Notes under the pieces: model-generated | Seen by the model: only the letters and a program-made list of their open reading frames with translations | The model's database searches: none | What the model was told of the DNA's origin: nothing | NCBI GenBank assembly: GCA_016209035.1 | Contig: JACQWX010000035.1 | Coordinates: forward strand, 53,741-117,740 | Source of the DNA: Elusimicrobiota bacterium | Lineage (GTDB): Bacteria; Elusimicrobiota; Elusimicrobia; UBA1565; UBA9628 | Length of the DNA: 64,000 nt | Reading direction: 5' to 3' | Position numbers and translations under genes: made by a program | Part shown: positions 17,272 to 25,339 of the stretch, piece after piece | How the letters are laid out: each line of letters begins with the position of its first letter | Numbering within the stretch: position 1 is the stretch's first letter

Positions 17272-18138
17272 ATGCTGCTCTCTCTGGCCGTCGCGGCGCT
17301 CATGGCGGCTCCGGCCTGGGCCGCAGGCCCAGGGGCATCCGAGAAGCCGGAGGAAGGCGCGACCCTCATCCGGCAGGACGTCACCATCCGTTCCAAGACG
17401 GTCGCCGGCCCCGACGTCAAAGCCCCGAGGCCTGGCCCGGCGCCGGCCGTCCTGCGGGAGGTGATCGAGTCCCTGGAGATCTACAAGCGCGAACATCCCG
17501 GGGAAGCCCAGCTCGTCAAGCTCGGCGCGACCCTCAGGCGCCTGGGCCTGCCCTTCCCTCGTCCGCCGTACCTCGTGTTCGCGCTGAAGAAAGACATGGA
17601 TTTCGACTGGTGGCGCTTCGAGGTCCTCGACGGCGGCGTCCTGGTCTGGCACACCGCGGGCGAGGGGCCGCTCTACGGGAAGCTGGAATGGGACGGGACC
17701 GGGTATTCAGGCGCCATGGCGGCGCAGGTCGGCAGATCCTACCGCTGGAGCTTCTCGGCCGCGTTGGGCAAGGAGCGCTACGGCGCCGAGAGCGAGCCCA
17801 TCGTGCTCACGTCCATGGCCTACGGCGAGGCCCTCGGGACCGGCCACCTCGAGGCCTCCAACGGCCTCGTCTTCGAGCCCAAGACCGCCCAATTCGCCAA
17901 GGACGCCAAGGCCTACCTCATCCCCATGGCCAACAAGCTGCGCGCCTCACGGATGGCCGACCAGGCCTACAAGCTCACGCTCTACCACGCCGACCCCGGC
18001 TCGCCCCTCTCCAAAGCCAGGGCCGCGGCCCTGCAGAAGTTCTTCTCCCAATACCTGGTCATCTCCCCGACGAGGGTCGAGGTCGAGGTCCGCTCCAGCC
18101 GCGAGCGCGGGGAAGCGCTGGACTGCCCCGTCCCCTGA
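17272..18138 (+). CDS. Exported OmpA-C-like protein of the ExbBD operon
   Basis: A 288-aa protein with signal peptide MLLSLAVAALMAAPAWAA. The middle (about 75-180) holds a beta-rich domain (FDWWRFEVLDGGVLVW). The C-terminus resembles an OmpA-like peptidoglycan-associated domain: GLVFEPKTAQFAKDAKAYL, YKLTLYHADPGSPLSKARAA and PTRVEVEVRSS fit the pattern, though the canonical NR...V.. core is weak. Its place directly after exbB-exbD-exbD makes it a candidate outer partner, in the way Pal or TolB serves TolQR. No TonB is present. Confidence 0.6.
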   Translation: MLLSLAVAALMAAPAWAAGPGASEKPEEGATLIRQDVTIRSKTVAGPDVKAPRPGPAPAVLREVIESLEIYKREHPGEAQLVKLGATLRRLGLPFPRPPYLVFALKKDMDFDWWRFEVLDGGVLVWHTAGEGPLYGKLEWDGTGYSGAMAAQVGRSYRWSFSAALGKERYGAESEPIVLTSMAYGEALGTGHLEASNGLVFEPKTAQFAKDAKAYLIPMANKLRASRMADQAYKLTLYHADPGSPLSKARAAALQKFFSQYLVISPTRVEVEVRSSRERGEALDCPVP

Positions 18139-18208
18139 GAGCCGGGGGCCGTATTCCCCCTCATAGGACTGCGTAGAATTCCGTATTGGCGCGGAGCCAG
18201 GGCTGGAG

Positions 18209-18214
18209 TACAAT
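18209..18214 (+). promoter_or_regulatory. -10-like TACAAT
   Basis: TACAAT ends 13 nt before the ATG of the small ORF at 18228. The same hexamer precedes the starts at 15526 and 20568. Confidence 0.3.
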
Positions 18215-18227
18215 CTATGTGGATCCC

Positions 18228-18398
18228 ATGGACTCGGCCGCCCCCCTCCCCCCGACCATCGCCCCGCAAACCCGGACGGAAGTCCCCCGCCCCGACGCGA
18301 TCCCCGGCATCGTGACCCGGGAAGCGCCGCGGGTCCGGTTCCGCATCCGCTGGCGCTCCGCGGAGTGCTTCCGCATCCAGCCCGGCCTCGAAGGCTAA
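18228..18398 (+). CDS. Possible 56-aa Pro/Arg-rich protein
   Basis: MDSAAPLPPTIAPQTRTEVP... follows a TACAAT box and runs 56 codons, overlapping the 3' end of the murU-like gene by 4 nt on the other strand. Composition (Pro, Arg) is as expected of random high-GC DNA, so it may be spurious. Confidence 0.28.
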   Translation: MDSAAPLPPTIAPQTRTEVPRPDAIPGIVTREAPRVRFRIRWRSAECFRIQPGLEG

Positions 18399-19132
18399 AG
18401 AAAGTTCTCGAGGCCGCGTTGGGCGACCAGCCTCGCCGCGGCGTCTAGCTTGGCCTGAGTGCCGATCTCGGCCCAGAGGCTCGCATCCGAGCGGAAAGCT
18501 CGGATGCTGGCGCCCTCGGCCGCCAGCCGCAGGTAGGTCCCGGTGATCGGGAAAGCGCCTGTCTCGGTCATGCGGTCGAACAAGGCGGGAGAGACCACAT
18601 GGATCCCGTCGAAGGCGAGCTCGTCGGCCTCCGCCGCGGGCAGGCCGGCCCAGACCGGCGGCTGGTCCGCGGCCTTGCGGCCGCGGAGGTTCCCTTCCTT
18701 GTCGAACAGCAGATGACGGGAGCTGTCCCTTTCGCGCACGGATAGAGTCGCCAAGGCGCCCGCGGTCCGATGGACGCAGTACAGGCCCGCCAGGTCCACG
18801 GTGCTCAAGACGTCGGCATTATGAAGGAAGAAGTCCTGCCGACCGAGGAAGGCGGCAGCCTTCTTCAGCCCTCCGCCTGTCCCAAGGAGCTCCTCTTCCC
18901 TCGAGAATTCGAAGCGCACGCCGAAATACCCGTTCTTCTTGAGGAACTCCTCGATCATTTCGCCCTTGTGATGGAGGTTGATGACGACCTCGTCCACCCC
19001 GGCGGCCTTGAGCCTGCGGATGACGAACTCCAGGACGGGGGTCCCCGCCACCTCGATGAGAGCCTTGGGCCCGGCGTCGGTGAGGGGCTTCAAGCGCGTG
19101 CCCTGGCCCGCGGCCAGGATCATCGCTTTCAT
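18395..19132 (-). CDS. murU: NTP-transferase, MurU-like (N-acetylmuramate-1-P uridylyltransferase)
   Basis: A 245-aa GT-A nucleotidyltransferase: MKAMILAAGQGTRLKPLTD (nucleotide loop), GPKALIEVAGTPVLEF, INLHHKGEMIEEF, FLHNADVLSTVD (metal site) and WAEIGTQAKLDAA near the end. Length and motifs fit MurU, which makes UDP-MurNAc from MurNAc-1-phosphate. The gene overlaps an AmgK-like kinase gene by ATGA, the same pairing as the known AmgK-MurU recycling route. The symbol therefore rests on motif plus context; other sugar-1-P nucleotidyltransferases remain possible. Confidence 0.72.
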   Translation of the reverse strand: MKAMILAAGQGTRLKPLTDAGPKALIEVAGTPVLEFVIRRLKAAGVDEVVINLHHKGEMIEEFLKKNGYFGVRFEFSREEELLGTGGGLKKAAAFLGRQDFFLHNADVLSTVDLAGLYCVHRTAGALATLSVRERDSSRHLLFDKEGNLRGRKAADQPPVWAGLPAAEADELAFDGIHVVSPALFDRMTETGAFPITGTYLRLAAEGASIRAFRSDASLWAEIGTQAKLDAAARLVAQRGLENFL

Positions 19133-20568
19133 TCCAGGGCGAGGTGCGCGACCTCGACGTCGACGTCGAACTTCGACCGCAGGTGGTCGGCGAGCCGCTC
19201 GGCGCCGTAGACGGAGCGGTGCTGGCCGCCCGTGCATCCAAACGCCACGAGCAGGTCCGTGAAGTTCCTCGCCTGGTAGTTCTCCACGGTCTGGTCGATG
19301 ATGCCGAAGACCTTCTCGAGCCAGCCATGGACCGCCTGCTCGCGGTCGAGGAAGTCGATGACCTCGGGGTCTTTCCCGGTCAGCTTCGCGAAGCGCTCGA
19401 GCTTGCCTGGGTTGGGCAAGGCCCTGCAGTCGAACACGTATCCCCCGCCGTGCCCCTTGGGGTCGGCCGGCACGCCGCTGCGGTAGGAGAAGCTCTGCAC
19501 CCGGACCATGAGCCGGAGCTTGGCGTCCGTGAACTGCCTCAGGTACGAGGAGCCGATGAGCCCGTGGAAGACCTTGGTCAGGACCGGGATCTCGACGGGC
19601 ATGCGCGCCGTGCGCAGGAGGTACTCGAGGTTCCTGATGGCGTAGGGGATGCTCTTGAGGAAATGCACCTTCCTCTCGTAGAACCCCCGCAGGCCGTAGG
19701 TCCCCAGGGCCTGCATGATCCGGATGAAGACGTAGCCGTGGAAGTTGCCGAGGAACTTCTCCTTGTCGAGAGGGATGATCCCGGAGACCGCCTCCATGTA
19801 GAGGTCCAGGAGGCGCTCGCGCAGGGAGAACGGCATGTCGGCCTTGCCATCGTAGAGAAGCGAGGCGATGTCGTACTGCAGGGCCCCCTTGCGGCCTCCC
19901 TGGTAGTCGATGAAGTGCGGGGTCCCGTGCCGGACCATGATGTTGCGCGACTGGAAATCCCGGTAGAGGAAGTAGTCAGCCTCGCCCTGGCAGAGGTAGT
20001 CGGCCAGTCTGTTGAAGTCCTCCTCCAGGGCGGACTCGTCGAAGGTCGCTTTGGAAAGGGTCAGGAAGTAGTACTTGAAGTGGTTGAGGTCCCACATCAT
20101 GGATTGCCGGTCGAACCTGGCCCGCGGGTAGCAGATGGAGTAGTCCAGGACCCTGCCCGCCGTGATCTGGAACCGCGGCAGCATCCGGACCGCGGACTCG
20201 TAGAGGGAGACCACCTCGTCCGGGAAGCCCGCGCTCGTGCGGCGCTCGGAGAGGAACTCGAAGAGGTTGGTCTCGCCGAGGTCCTCCTCCAGGTAGAGGC
20301 CGCCGGCCAGGTCCTCGGCGTATATCTCGGGGACGGGAAGGCCCAGGGCCCGGAACTGCCTCGAGAACCCCAGGAACGCGACGTTCTCCTTCGGGTCGGG
20401 GCCGTAGGCGCCGATGACCGAGCGCTTGGCGCTCTTGATGCGGTGGTACCTCCGGGCGGAGCCGTCGCTCCTCAAGGGGACGACGCTCTCGGCGTCTTCG
20501 CCGAAGCGGCTCCGGAACAGCTCCTTGAGCGAGTCCTCCAGGGCCGCGAAGGTCTCCGGCTTTTCCAT
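19129..20568 (-). CDS. AmgK-like sugar kinase fused to RapZ C-terminal domain
   Basis: A 479-aa fusion. The N-terminal part (about 15-330) is an aminoglycoside-phosphotransferase-like kinase: VPLRSDGSARRYHRI, YLEEDLGETNLFEFL, YFLYRDFQSRNIMV (catalytic loop) and PHFIDYQGGRKGALQYD (metal Asp). The C-terminal part (about 355-475) matches the RapZ sugar-sensing domain with VAFGCTGGQHRSVYGAERLA but lacks the RapZ P-loop kinase half. AmgK phosphorylates MurNAc/GlcNAc at the anomeric carbon, and RapZ-C binds amino sugars, so self-sensing recycling is plausible. ATG 20568 is chosen because the upstream ATG at 20580 overlaps the TACAAT -10 box. Confidence 0.78.
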   Translation of the reverse strand: MEKPETFAALEDSLKELFRSRFGEDAESVVPLRSDGSARRYHRIKSAKRSVIGAYGPDPKENVAFLGFSRQFRALGLPVPEIYAEDLAGGLYLEEDLGETNLFEFLSERRTSAGFPDEVVSLYESAVRMLPRFQITAGRVLDYSICYPRARFDRQSMMWDLNHFKYYFLTLSKATFDESALEEDFNRLADYLCQGEADYFLYRDFQSRNIMVRHGTPHFIDYQGGRKGALQYDIASLLYDGKADMPFSLRERLLDLYMEAVSGIIPLDKEKFLGNFHGYVFIRIMQALGTYGLRGFYERKVHFLKSIPYAIRNLEYLLRTARMPVEIPVLTKVFHGLIGSSYLRQFTDAKLRLMVRVQSFSYRSGVPADPKGHGGGYVFDCRALPNPGKLERFAKLTGKDPEVIDFLDREQAVHGWLEKVFGIIDQTVENYQARNFTDLLVAFGCTGGQHRSVYGAERLADHLRSKFDVDVEVAHLALE

Positions 20569-20578
20569 GGCAGGACTC

Positions 20579-20584
20579 ATTGTA
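20579..20584 (-). promoter_or_regulatory. -10 box TACAAT of amgK-like gene
   Basis: Ends 10 nt before ATG 20568; no good -35. It lies beside the 35-nt palindrome. Confidence 0.4.
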
Positions 20585-20591
20585 CTCAATT

Positions 20592-20626
20592 CCGCCATGG
20601 GATGCGCGGGGCGCATCCCATGGCGG
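20592..20626. repeat. Perfect 16-bp inverted repeat (35 nt) between divergent genes
   Basis: CCGCCATGGGATGCGC, loop GGG, then GCGCATCCCATGGCGG: all 16 positions pair. It sits just upstream of the amgK-like -10 and just upstream of the MFS -35, so it could be an operator for both genes or an mRNA/cruciform element. Confidence 0.85.
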
Positions 20627-20629
20627 TCC

Positions 20630-20658
20630 TTGTCATGGGGACTCCTCAATGCTATCTT
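20630..20658 (+). promoter_or_regulatory. Promoter of MFS gene (TTGTCA-17-TATCTT)
   Basis: TTGTCA at 20630-20635 and TATCTT at 20653-20658 with 17-nt spacing; predicted start about 20665, ten nt before ATG 20675. Confidence 0.55.
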
Positions 20659-20674
20659 CTCCGTCCGGAATCCC

Positions 20675-21856
20675 ATGGTCTCCCGCTGGCTCACCTTGAA
20701 GGAAGGCCTCAGCAGGAACGTCGTCGTCCTCAGCGTCGTGAGCGGGCTCACCGACGTCTCCAGCGAGATGCTCTACCCCATCCTGCCCCTGTTCCTGACC
20801 GGCGTCCTGGGCGCTCCCATGACCGTGGTCGGGCTCATCGAAGGGATAGCCGAGGCAACGGCCAGCATCCTCAAGGCGGCCAGCGGCTGGTGGTCGGACC
20901 GGGTCTCTGCCAGGAAGCCCTTCACCCTCTGGGGCTACGGGCTTTCCGCCATCTCCAAGCCCCTCCTGGCCCTTGCCTCGACCTGGCACCTGGTGCTGCT
21001 CTCCCGCTTCCTCGACAGGGTGGGCAAGGGGGTCAGGACCTCGGCCCGTGACGCGCTCATCGCGGATTCGACCGGGAGCAGGCATTGGGGCAAGGCCTTC
21101 GGCTTCCACAGGGCCATGGACACGGCGGGAGCCGCCATCGGGCCGCTCCTGGCGCTCTACCTGCTCGAGATGCGGCATGTCAGCTACCAGGGCGTCTTCA
21201 TCCTCGCCTTCGTCCCCGCCATCGCCGGAGTCCTGGTGCTGGCCGCCTTCGTGCAGGAAGCCCGCCCTCCGGGCTCGCCCCATTCCCATCACTCAAAGGA
21301 AGGGACAGTCCCGCTTTCGCCGGGGTTCAAGAGGTTCCTGCTCGCCTACGGCGTCTTCGCCGTGGGCAACAGCAGCGACGTCTTCATCCTGCTGAAGGCC
21401 AAGGACGCCGGCTTCTCCACGACCGCGGTCATCCTGGCGTACGTGGGCTACAACCTGGTCTACGCCCTGGCCGCGGCGCCCGCGGGCTGGCTCTCCGACA
21501 GGCTCGGCCGGGCCAGGACCATGGCCTTCGGCCTGGCGGTCTTCTCGGCGGTCTACCTCGGCTTCGCCCTGGCCTCTTCGCAAGCCGCCTTGTTCCTCCT
21601 CTTCGCGGTCTACGGCGTCTACGCCGCGTTCGCCGAGAACGTGGCAAAGGCCATGGTGGCGGACCTGAGCGTCCCCGAGAACCGCGGCGCAGCCATGGGG
21701 GCATTCCAGGGCACGACCGGACTCCTCGCCTTCGTGGCCAGCGCCCTGGCCGGCCTGCTCTGGACGCACGTCTCTCCGGCAACCCCCTTCATCCTGGCCT
21801 CGGCCTGCGGAGTCCTTTCAGCCGGCTTGGTGCTTGCGTTGCCTCCTCATAAATAG
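20675..21856 (+). CDS. MFS transporter, 12 TM
   Basis: A 393-aa polytopic protein beginning MVSRWLTLKEGLSRN; the long N-terminal extension in the ORF track is antisense to the amgK-like gene and is dropped. FLDRVGKGVRTSARDALIAD is typical of one bacterial MFS subfamily, and WLSDRLGRARTMAFGL is the repeat of the MFS loop motif between TM8 and TM9. Substrate unknown; an exporter or sugar-phosphate type carrier is possible. The central loop contains HSHHSKEGTVPL, encoded by a dispersed palindromic repeat also found in-frame in the gene at 47.1 kb. The divergent cell-wall recycling genes may share control through the palindrome. Confidence 0.85.
   Translation: MVSRWLTLKEGLSRNVVVLSVVSGLTDVSSEMLYPILPLFLTGVLGAPMTVVGLIEGIAEATASILKAASGWWSDRVSARKPFTLWGYGLSAISKPLLALASTWHLVLLSRFLDRVGKGVRTSARDALIADSTGSRHWGKAFGFHRAMDTAGAAIGPLLALYLLEMRHVSYQGVFILAFVPAIAGVLVLAAFVQEARPPGSPHSHHSKEGTVPLSPGFKRFLLAYGVFAVGNSSDVFILLKAKDAGFSTTAVILAYVGYNLVYALAAAPAGWLSDRLGRARTMAFGLAVFSAVYLGFALASSQAALFLLFAVYGVYAAFAENVAKAMVADLSVPENRGAAMGAFQGTTGLLAFVASALAGLLWTHVSPATPFILASACGVLSAGLVLALPPHK
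21281..21314 (+). repeat. In-frame REP-like element with GGGACAGTCCC palindrome (copy 1)
   Basis: 34 nt ending GGGACAGTCCCGC, 29 of 34 identical to 47162-47195. In both genes it is read in the same frame and encodes HS-(HH/YY)-S-(K/R)-EGTVP. Confidence 0.7.
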
Positions 21857-21889
21857 CACAATCCCGTCCACATAGATATGGGAATTTGT

Positions 21890-21895
21890 TATCAT
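21890..21895 (+). promoter_or_regulatory. -10 box TATCAT of secreted FN3 protein gene
   Basis: TCCACA (21867-21872), 17-nt spacer, TATCAT ending 6 nt before GTG 21902. Confidence 0.5.
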
Positions 21896-21901
21896 AGGCG
21901 C

Positions 21902-24325
21902 GTGCCGCCTTCCAAGGCCGGGTTTCTCGCCAGGGTCGTGGCTGGACTGGCCTTTTGCGCCCTGTCGTCCCTGACCCTCCCGGACGCGGCCCGCGCCCAA
22001 TTCTGGTCCCAGGTCTCCACCGCGGGCTTCAACAGCGCGCAGAACAGGTACCTCACCCGGGGGACCACCGCCACCTTCAGCGGGACCACCTACATCGTGT
22101 TCGGCACCTCGAACCCCTACGCGGGAGCGCAGGTGTGGCGGTCCTCGACCACGACGGACTGGAACCAGGCCAACTCCTCGGGCTTCGACGTCAACGGCTC
22201 TTCGAACGAAGCGGTCTCCTGGATGGCGTCCTTCTACAACGGCCTGTTGGCCGGCGTCTCCTCCCGGCAGGTCCCGACCGGCGCCGGGGCCAGGATCTAC
22301 CGCAGCTCCACGAGCGCCGACACCTGGACCTTGGTGTTCTCGACGGCCACCGCCGCCAACTCGAACTTGAGCGGCGCGGAGAGCTTCGCGCTGTGGGGCT
22401 CGAAGATCTATGTCGGCTTCAAGAACGCGACGTCCGGGGCGGAGATCTGGCGCTCCACCTCGGCATCGGCTCCCACCGACTGGGTCCAGGTCTCGACCAA
22501 CGGCTTCGGCATCGGGACCGCCAACGAGACCGTGACCTCCATCAGGGCCTTCGGCTCGGGGCTCTACGCCGCGACCGCGGGCAACACCACCCAGCGAGGA
22601 CAGATTTGGCGCTCCGTGGACGGCCTCACGTGGAGCCAGATCCTCGTGGCCTCCAATACCTTCCAACTCAACACGCAGGGCATCACGGCCCTGGAATCCT
22701 TCAACGGCTACCTCTACGCCGGGACGCGGCACGCCTCCGGGGCGCAACTCTGGCGGTCCGCCGACCCGACCGCGGGCGCGGGGTCCTGGACCCAGGTCAC
22801 GAGCCCGGACGGTCTCGCCAACACCCGGTTCTCGGTGGACAGGAGCTCCGAGATCCGCTCGCTTCTGGATGCGGGCGGGGTGCTCTGGATCGGCACCTGG
22901 GAACCGGGCCGCTACGCAGCCACCACGGGCGGCCGCGTCTACCGCAGCACCGAGGGGACCACCTTCCCCCCCTCCGCCAGCAACGGCATCGGATTCGGCA
23001 GCCAGGACAGGGAGTGGATCGGCGGCTTCGTGTCGACCGGAGGCTACGTCTACGCCGGCACGAGGGACGAGGCGCTTGGAGGATCGGTCTGGCGCACGAC
23101 GGGGACCCTGCCTGGCCAGCCGACCCTCTCCGGAGCCGCCATGGGCGTCTCGAGCATCGCGTGGACCTGGTCCACGGTCAATGTCGCCAACGGCTACCGC
23201 GTCTACGACACGGCCTGGGTCAACCTCGCCGGAGACCTCCAGCCCGACACGACCTATTCCTACGAGGCCGGCCTCACCATCAACACGGCCTACACCCGCT
23301 ATCTCGCGGCCTTCAACGATCTCGGGGTCTCCACCTCCGCCGCCCTGACCCGCTTCGCCGCCTCGACCTCGCCGTATGGGACCGCTTTCCAAATGGTGGG
23401 CGGCTCCTCGGTCACGCTGACCTGGGAGAAGAACGGCAACCTGACAGGGACAACCTACTACGTCAGCTACTGGGTCACGGACGGCAGCCCGCTCACCACG
23501 AACGTCACCACCGAGACCGCGACCATCACCCAGCTCAACGGCATGACCACCTACTACTTCAAGGTCCGTTCCGCCAACGGCGACGGAGCGTACAGCGGCT
23601 ACGACGTCACGAAGACGACCTGCACCAATCCGGTCACCTACGCCGACGCCACGGCGGACCCCAGCGCGGGAGTCGAGATCACCATCAACACGCCGGCAGG
23701 GCTCCTGTCGGTCGCCATACCGCCCGGGGCTTTCGAGAACGCCACGGCCGTCTCCGTCAGCGTCCCGGCGTCCTACCAGGCCGTGGCCGCCTCCGACTTC
23801 TCCTTGACCGCAACGGGCGTCGGCGTGGAGATCACCGTCGGCGGCGGGCTCCAGCCCTTGAAGCCGGTCCTCCTTTCCATCCCATTCAGGGACGCCGACG
23901 TCGCGGGCATGAACGCCGCGCGGCTCATCATCGCCCGCTACGACAGGGACCACCGCTCCTGGGTGCCGCTCAAGTCCTCGGCGGACAACAACCGGGTCTC
24001 CGCCCTCACCACCCATCTTTCCCAGTTCCAGGTCATGCAGTCGGTCCCGGCCGCGACGCTCGACAGCGTGAAGGTCTTCCCCAACCCCCTGCGCCCGACC
24101 GCGGGCCATGCCTCCATGACCTTCGTCAACCTGCCCGCGGATTCCGACATCCGCATCCACACCTTCAAGGGCTCCCTCGTGCGCAAGCTCAGGGCCGACA
24201 ACGCCGGCATGGCCTCCTGGGACGGGATCAACTGGTTCGGCGTGCCCGCGGCGAGCGGAGTCTACCTTGCCTACATCCGGGGCAACGGCGCCACGCGCCT
24301 CGTCAAGGTGGCGATCCAGCGATGA
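21902..24325 (+). CDS. Large secreted protein: beta-propeller-like repeats, FN3, T9SS-like C-terminal tail
   Basis: An 807-aa protein. The GTG at 21902 is preferred over ATG 21878 because the -10 box ends 6 nt before it and the resulting N-terminus is a clean signal peptide (FLARVVAGLAFCALSS...ARAQF). Residues about 35-410 hold repeated units ending VWRSS, IYRSS, IWRST, IWRSVDG, LWRSAD and VYRSTEG, like a beta-propeller of exo-sialidase/photosystem type. One or two fibronectin III-like domains follow (about 410-580), then a ZU5-like stretch, then a tail beginning VKVFPNPLRPT and ending GVYLAYIRGNGATRLVKVAI, which resembles T9SS type-A sorting or FlgD-Ig tails. PorV is encoded next with ATGA overlap. 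Probably surface-anchored or secreted; ligand unknown. Confidence 0.75.
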   Translation: MPPSKAGFLARVVAGLAFCALSSLTLPDAARAQFWSQVSTAGFNSAQNRYLTRGTTATFSGTTYIVFGTSNPYAGAQVWRSSTTTDWNQANSSGFDVNGSSNEAVSWMASFYNGLLAGVSSRQVPTGAGARIYRSSTSADTWTLVFSTATAANSNLSGAESFALWGSKIYVGFKNATSGAEIWRSTSASAPTDWVQVSTNGFGIGTANETVTSIRAFGSGLYAATAGNTTQRGQIWRSVDGLTWSQILVASNTFQLNTQGITALESFNGYLYAGTRHASGAQLWRSADPTAGAGSWTQVTSPDGLANTRFSVDRSSEIRSLLDAGGVLWIGTWEPGRYAATTGGRVYRSTEGTTFPPSASNGIGFGSQDREWIGGFVSTGGYVYAGTRDEALGGSVWRTTGTLPGQPTLSGAAMGVSSIAWTWSTVNVANGYRVYDTAWVNLAGDLQPDTTYSYEAGLTINTAYTRYLAAFNDLGVSTSAALTRFAASTSPYGTAFQMVGGSSVTLTWEKNGNLTGTTYYVSYWVTDGSPLTTNVTTETATITQLNGMTTYYFKVRSANGDGAYSGYDVTKTTCTNPVTYADATADPSAGVEITINTPAGLLSVAIPPGAFENATAVSVSVPASYQAVAASDFSLTATGVGVEITVGGGLQPLKPVLLSIPFRDADVAGMNAARLIIARYDRDHRSWVPLKSSADNNRVSALTTHLSQFQVMQSVPAATLDSVKVFPNPLRPTAGHASMTFVNLPADSDIRIHTFKGSLVRKLRADNAGMASWDGINWFGVPAASGVYLAYIRGNGATRLVKVAIQR

Positions 24326-25269
24326 GGACCCTCTGGGCCGGCGCGCTCCTGTGGGGCCTGCCCCTGTCGGCCGGCGCCGTCAACTTCGACCAGGGCGCCA
24401 AGGGCACGAACTCGGCCGGGTTCCTCGAGCTCGCGCCCGGCGCCAGGGCCGCGGCCCTGGGCGAGGCCTATGCCGCGGTCGCCGACGAGGCGAGCGCGCT
24501 CTACTGGAACCCGGCGGCGCTCACCCGCATCCCGAAGCGCTCGGCCGCGCTCATGCACGCCGAGTACGTCGAAGACAGCTACTTCGACTACGCCGCCATC
24601 GCCGCCAACCTCGGCAAATGGGGCGTTATCGGGTCCGGGATGCAGTTCTTCTCGGCCGGCAAGCTCGCCCACACGGACGACGCCGGGGGGGCCCTGGGCA
24701 CTTTGTATCCTTTCGGACTGGCCGTCTCCCTGGGCTACGCCTACAAGCTCGACGGCTTTGAAATCATGGAGGACTTCAACGGGGTCTCGGTGGGGTTCTC
24801 CGCCAAACTCGTGCGCGCCGAGATCGCCGAGACGGACACCACTGGCGCCTTCGACATCGGCCTGCTGACCCCGGAGTACTTCGAGCGCCTGCGGTGCGCC
24901 TTCACCGTGGCCAACCTGGGCCGGGGGCTCCAGTTCGAGGATGAGTTCGCGCCGCTGCCCACCGCCTTTCGCTTGGGCAGCGTGGTGAAGCTGAGGCCTG
25001 GCTGGATCGCGTCCGCGGACATCGTGTTCCCGCGGAACAACCGGGTCTACCCCACCGTGGGGACGGAGTACCTGTGGCCGGCCGGCAAGGACATGACGCT
25101 GGCGGCCCGGGCCGGCTTCAACGCCAACACGGTCGGAGACATCCAAGGCTTCTCCGGAGCCTCCTTCGGCGCGGGCGTGACCTACATGGGCATGTCCGTG
25201 GATTACGGCTTCCTGCCTCTGGGCGGCCTGGGACAAGCCCACCGGGTCTCCCTGTCCTTCGGCTTCTAG
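24322..25269 (+). CDS. PorV/PorQ-family outer-membrane protein
   Basis: A 315-aa protein with signal peptide and the family N-terminal box: GTNSAGFLELAPGARAAALG, then ADEASALYWNPAAL. The remainder is alternating beta strands ending VSLSFGF, with a terminal Phe as in outer-membrane barrels. In Bacteroidota PorV shuttles T9SS cargo after translocation. Here ATGA coupling to a protein with a T9SS-like tail supports a cargo/handler pair, although no T9SS core gene lies in the window. The 1104-aa ORF in the same frame upstream is an antisense-like shadow. Confidence 0.85.
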   Translation: MRTLWAGALLWGLPLSAGAVNFDQGAKGTNSAGFLELAPGARAAALGEAYAAVADEASALYWNPAALTRIPKRSAALMHAEYVEDSYFDYAAIAANLGKWGVIGSGMQFFSAGKLAHTDDAGGALGTLYPFGLAVSLGYAYKLDGFEIMEDFNGVSVGFSAKLVRAEIAETDTTGAFDIGLLTPEYFERLRCAFTVANLGRGLQFEDEFAPLPTAFRLGSVVKLRPGWIASADIVFPRNNRVYPTVGTEYLWPAGKDMTLAARAGFNANTVGDIQGFSGASFGAGVTYMGMSVDYGFLPLGGLGQAHRVSLSFGF

Positions 25270-25273
25270 GCCC

Positions 25274-25324
25274 AGGCGCCAGGCTTCGAGTCGGGCGACT
25301 CGCCCTGGGCCAAGCCTGGCGCCT
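25274..25324. terminator. Nested inverted repeat between convergent genes (TGCCAGGC family)
   Basis: Outer arms AGGCGCCAGGCTT and AAGCCTGGCGCCT pair over 13 bp, and inside them CGAGTC-gggc-GACTCG pairs over 6 bp. It lies between the ends of the PorV gene (+) and the MBL-fold gene (-), where a two-way terminator is expected, but it has no T tract. The same arms flank the leader of the TelA-like gene. Confidence 0.6.
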
Positions 25325-25339
25325 CTCTAGCGCTTCGCG

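Noticed and set aside
18139-18180. Terminator GGGGG-ccgtatt-CCCCC after the OmpA-like gene
   Set aside because: A 5-bp stem without a T tract; too weak to call.
18700-18745. Another REP-like GGGAGCTGTCCCTTTCGC in the murU-like gene
   Set aside because: It shares the palindrome-like core only loosely and lacks the CATTCC..ACTCA flank of the two real copies.
19144-21051. 635-aa plus-strand ORF opposite the AmgK/RapZ gene
   Set aside because: Antisense shadow typical of high-GC DNA; no domain, biased composition, while the minus strand has clear motifs.
21818-24160. 780-aa minus-strand ORF
   Set aside because: Gly/Arg/Val-rich antisense shadow of the FN3/T9SS-tail gene.
21955-25269. 1104-aa plus-strand ORF
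   Set aside because: Its first 790 codons are an out-of-frame shadow of the FN3/T9SS-tail gene (Arg/His/Pro-rich); only the last 315 codons are real (PorV), starting at 24322.
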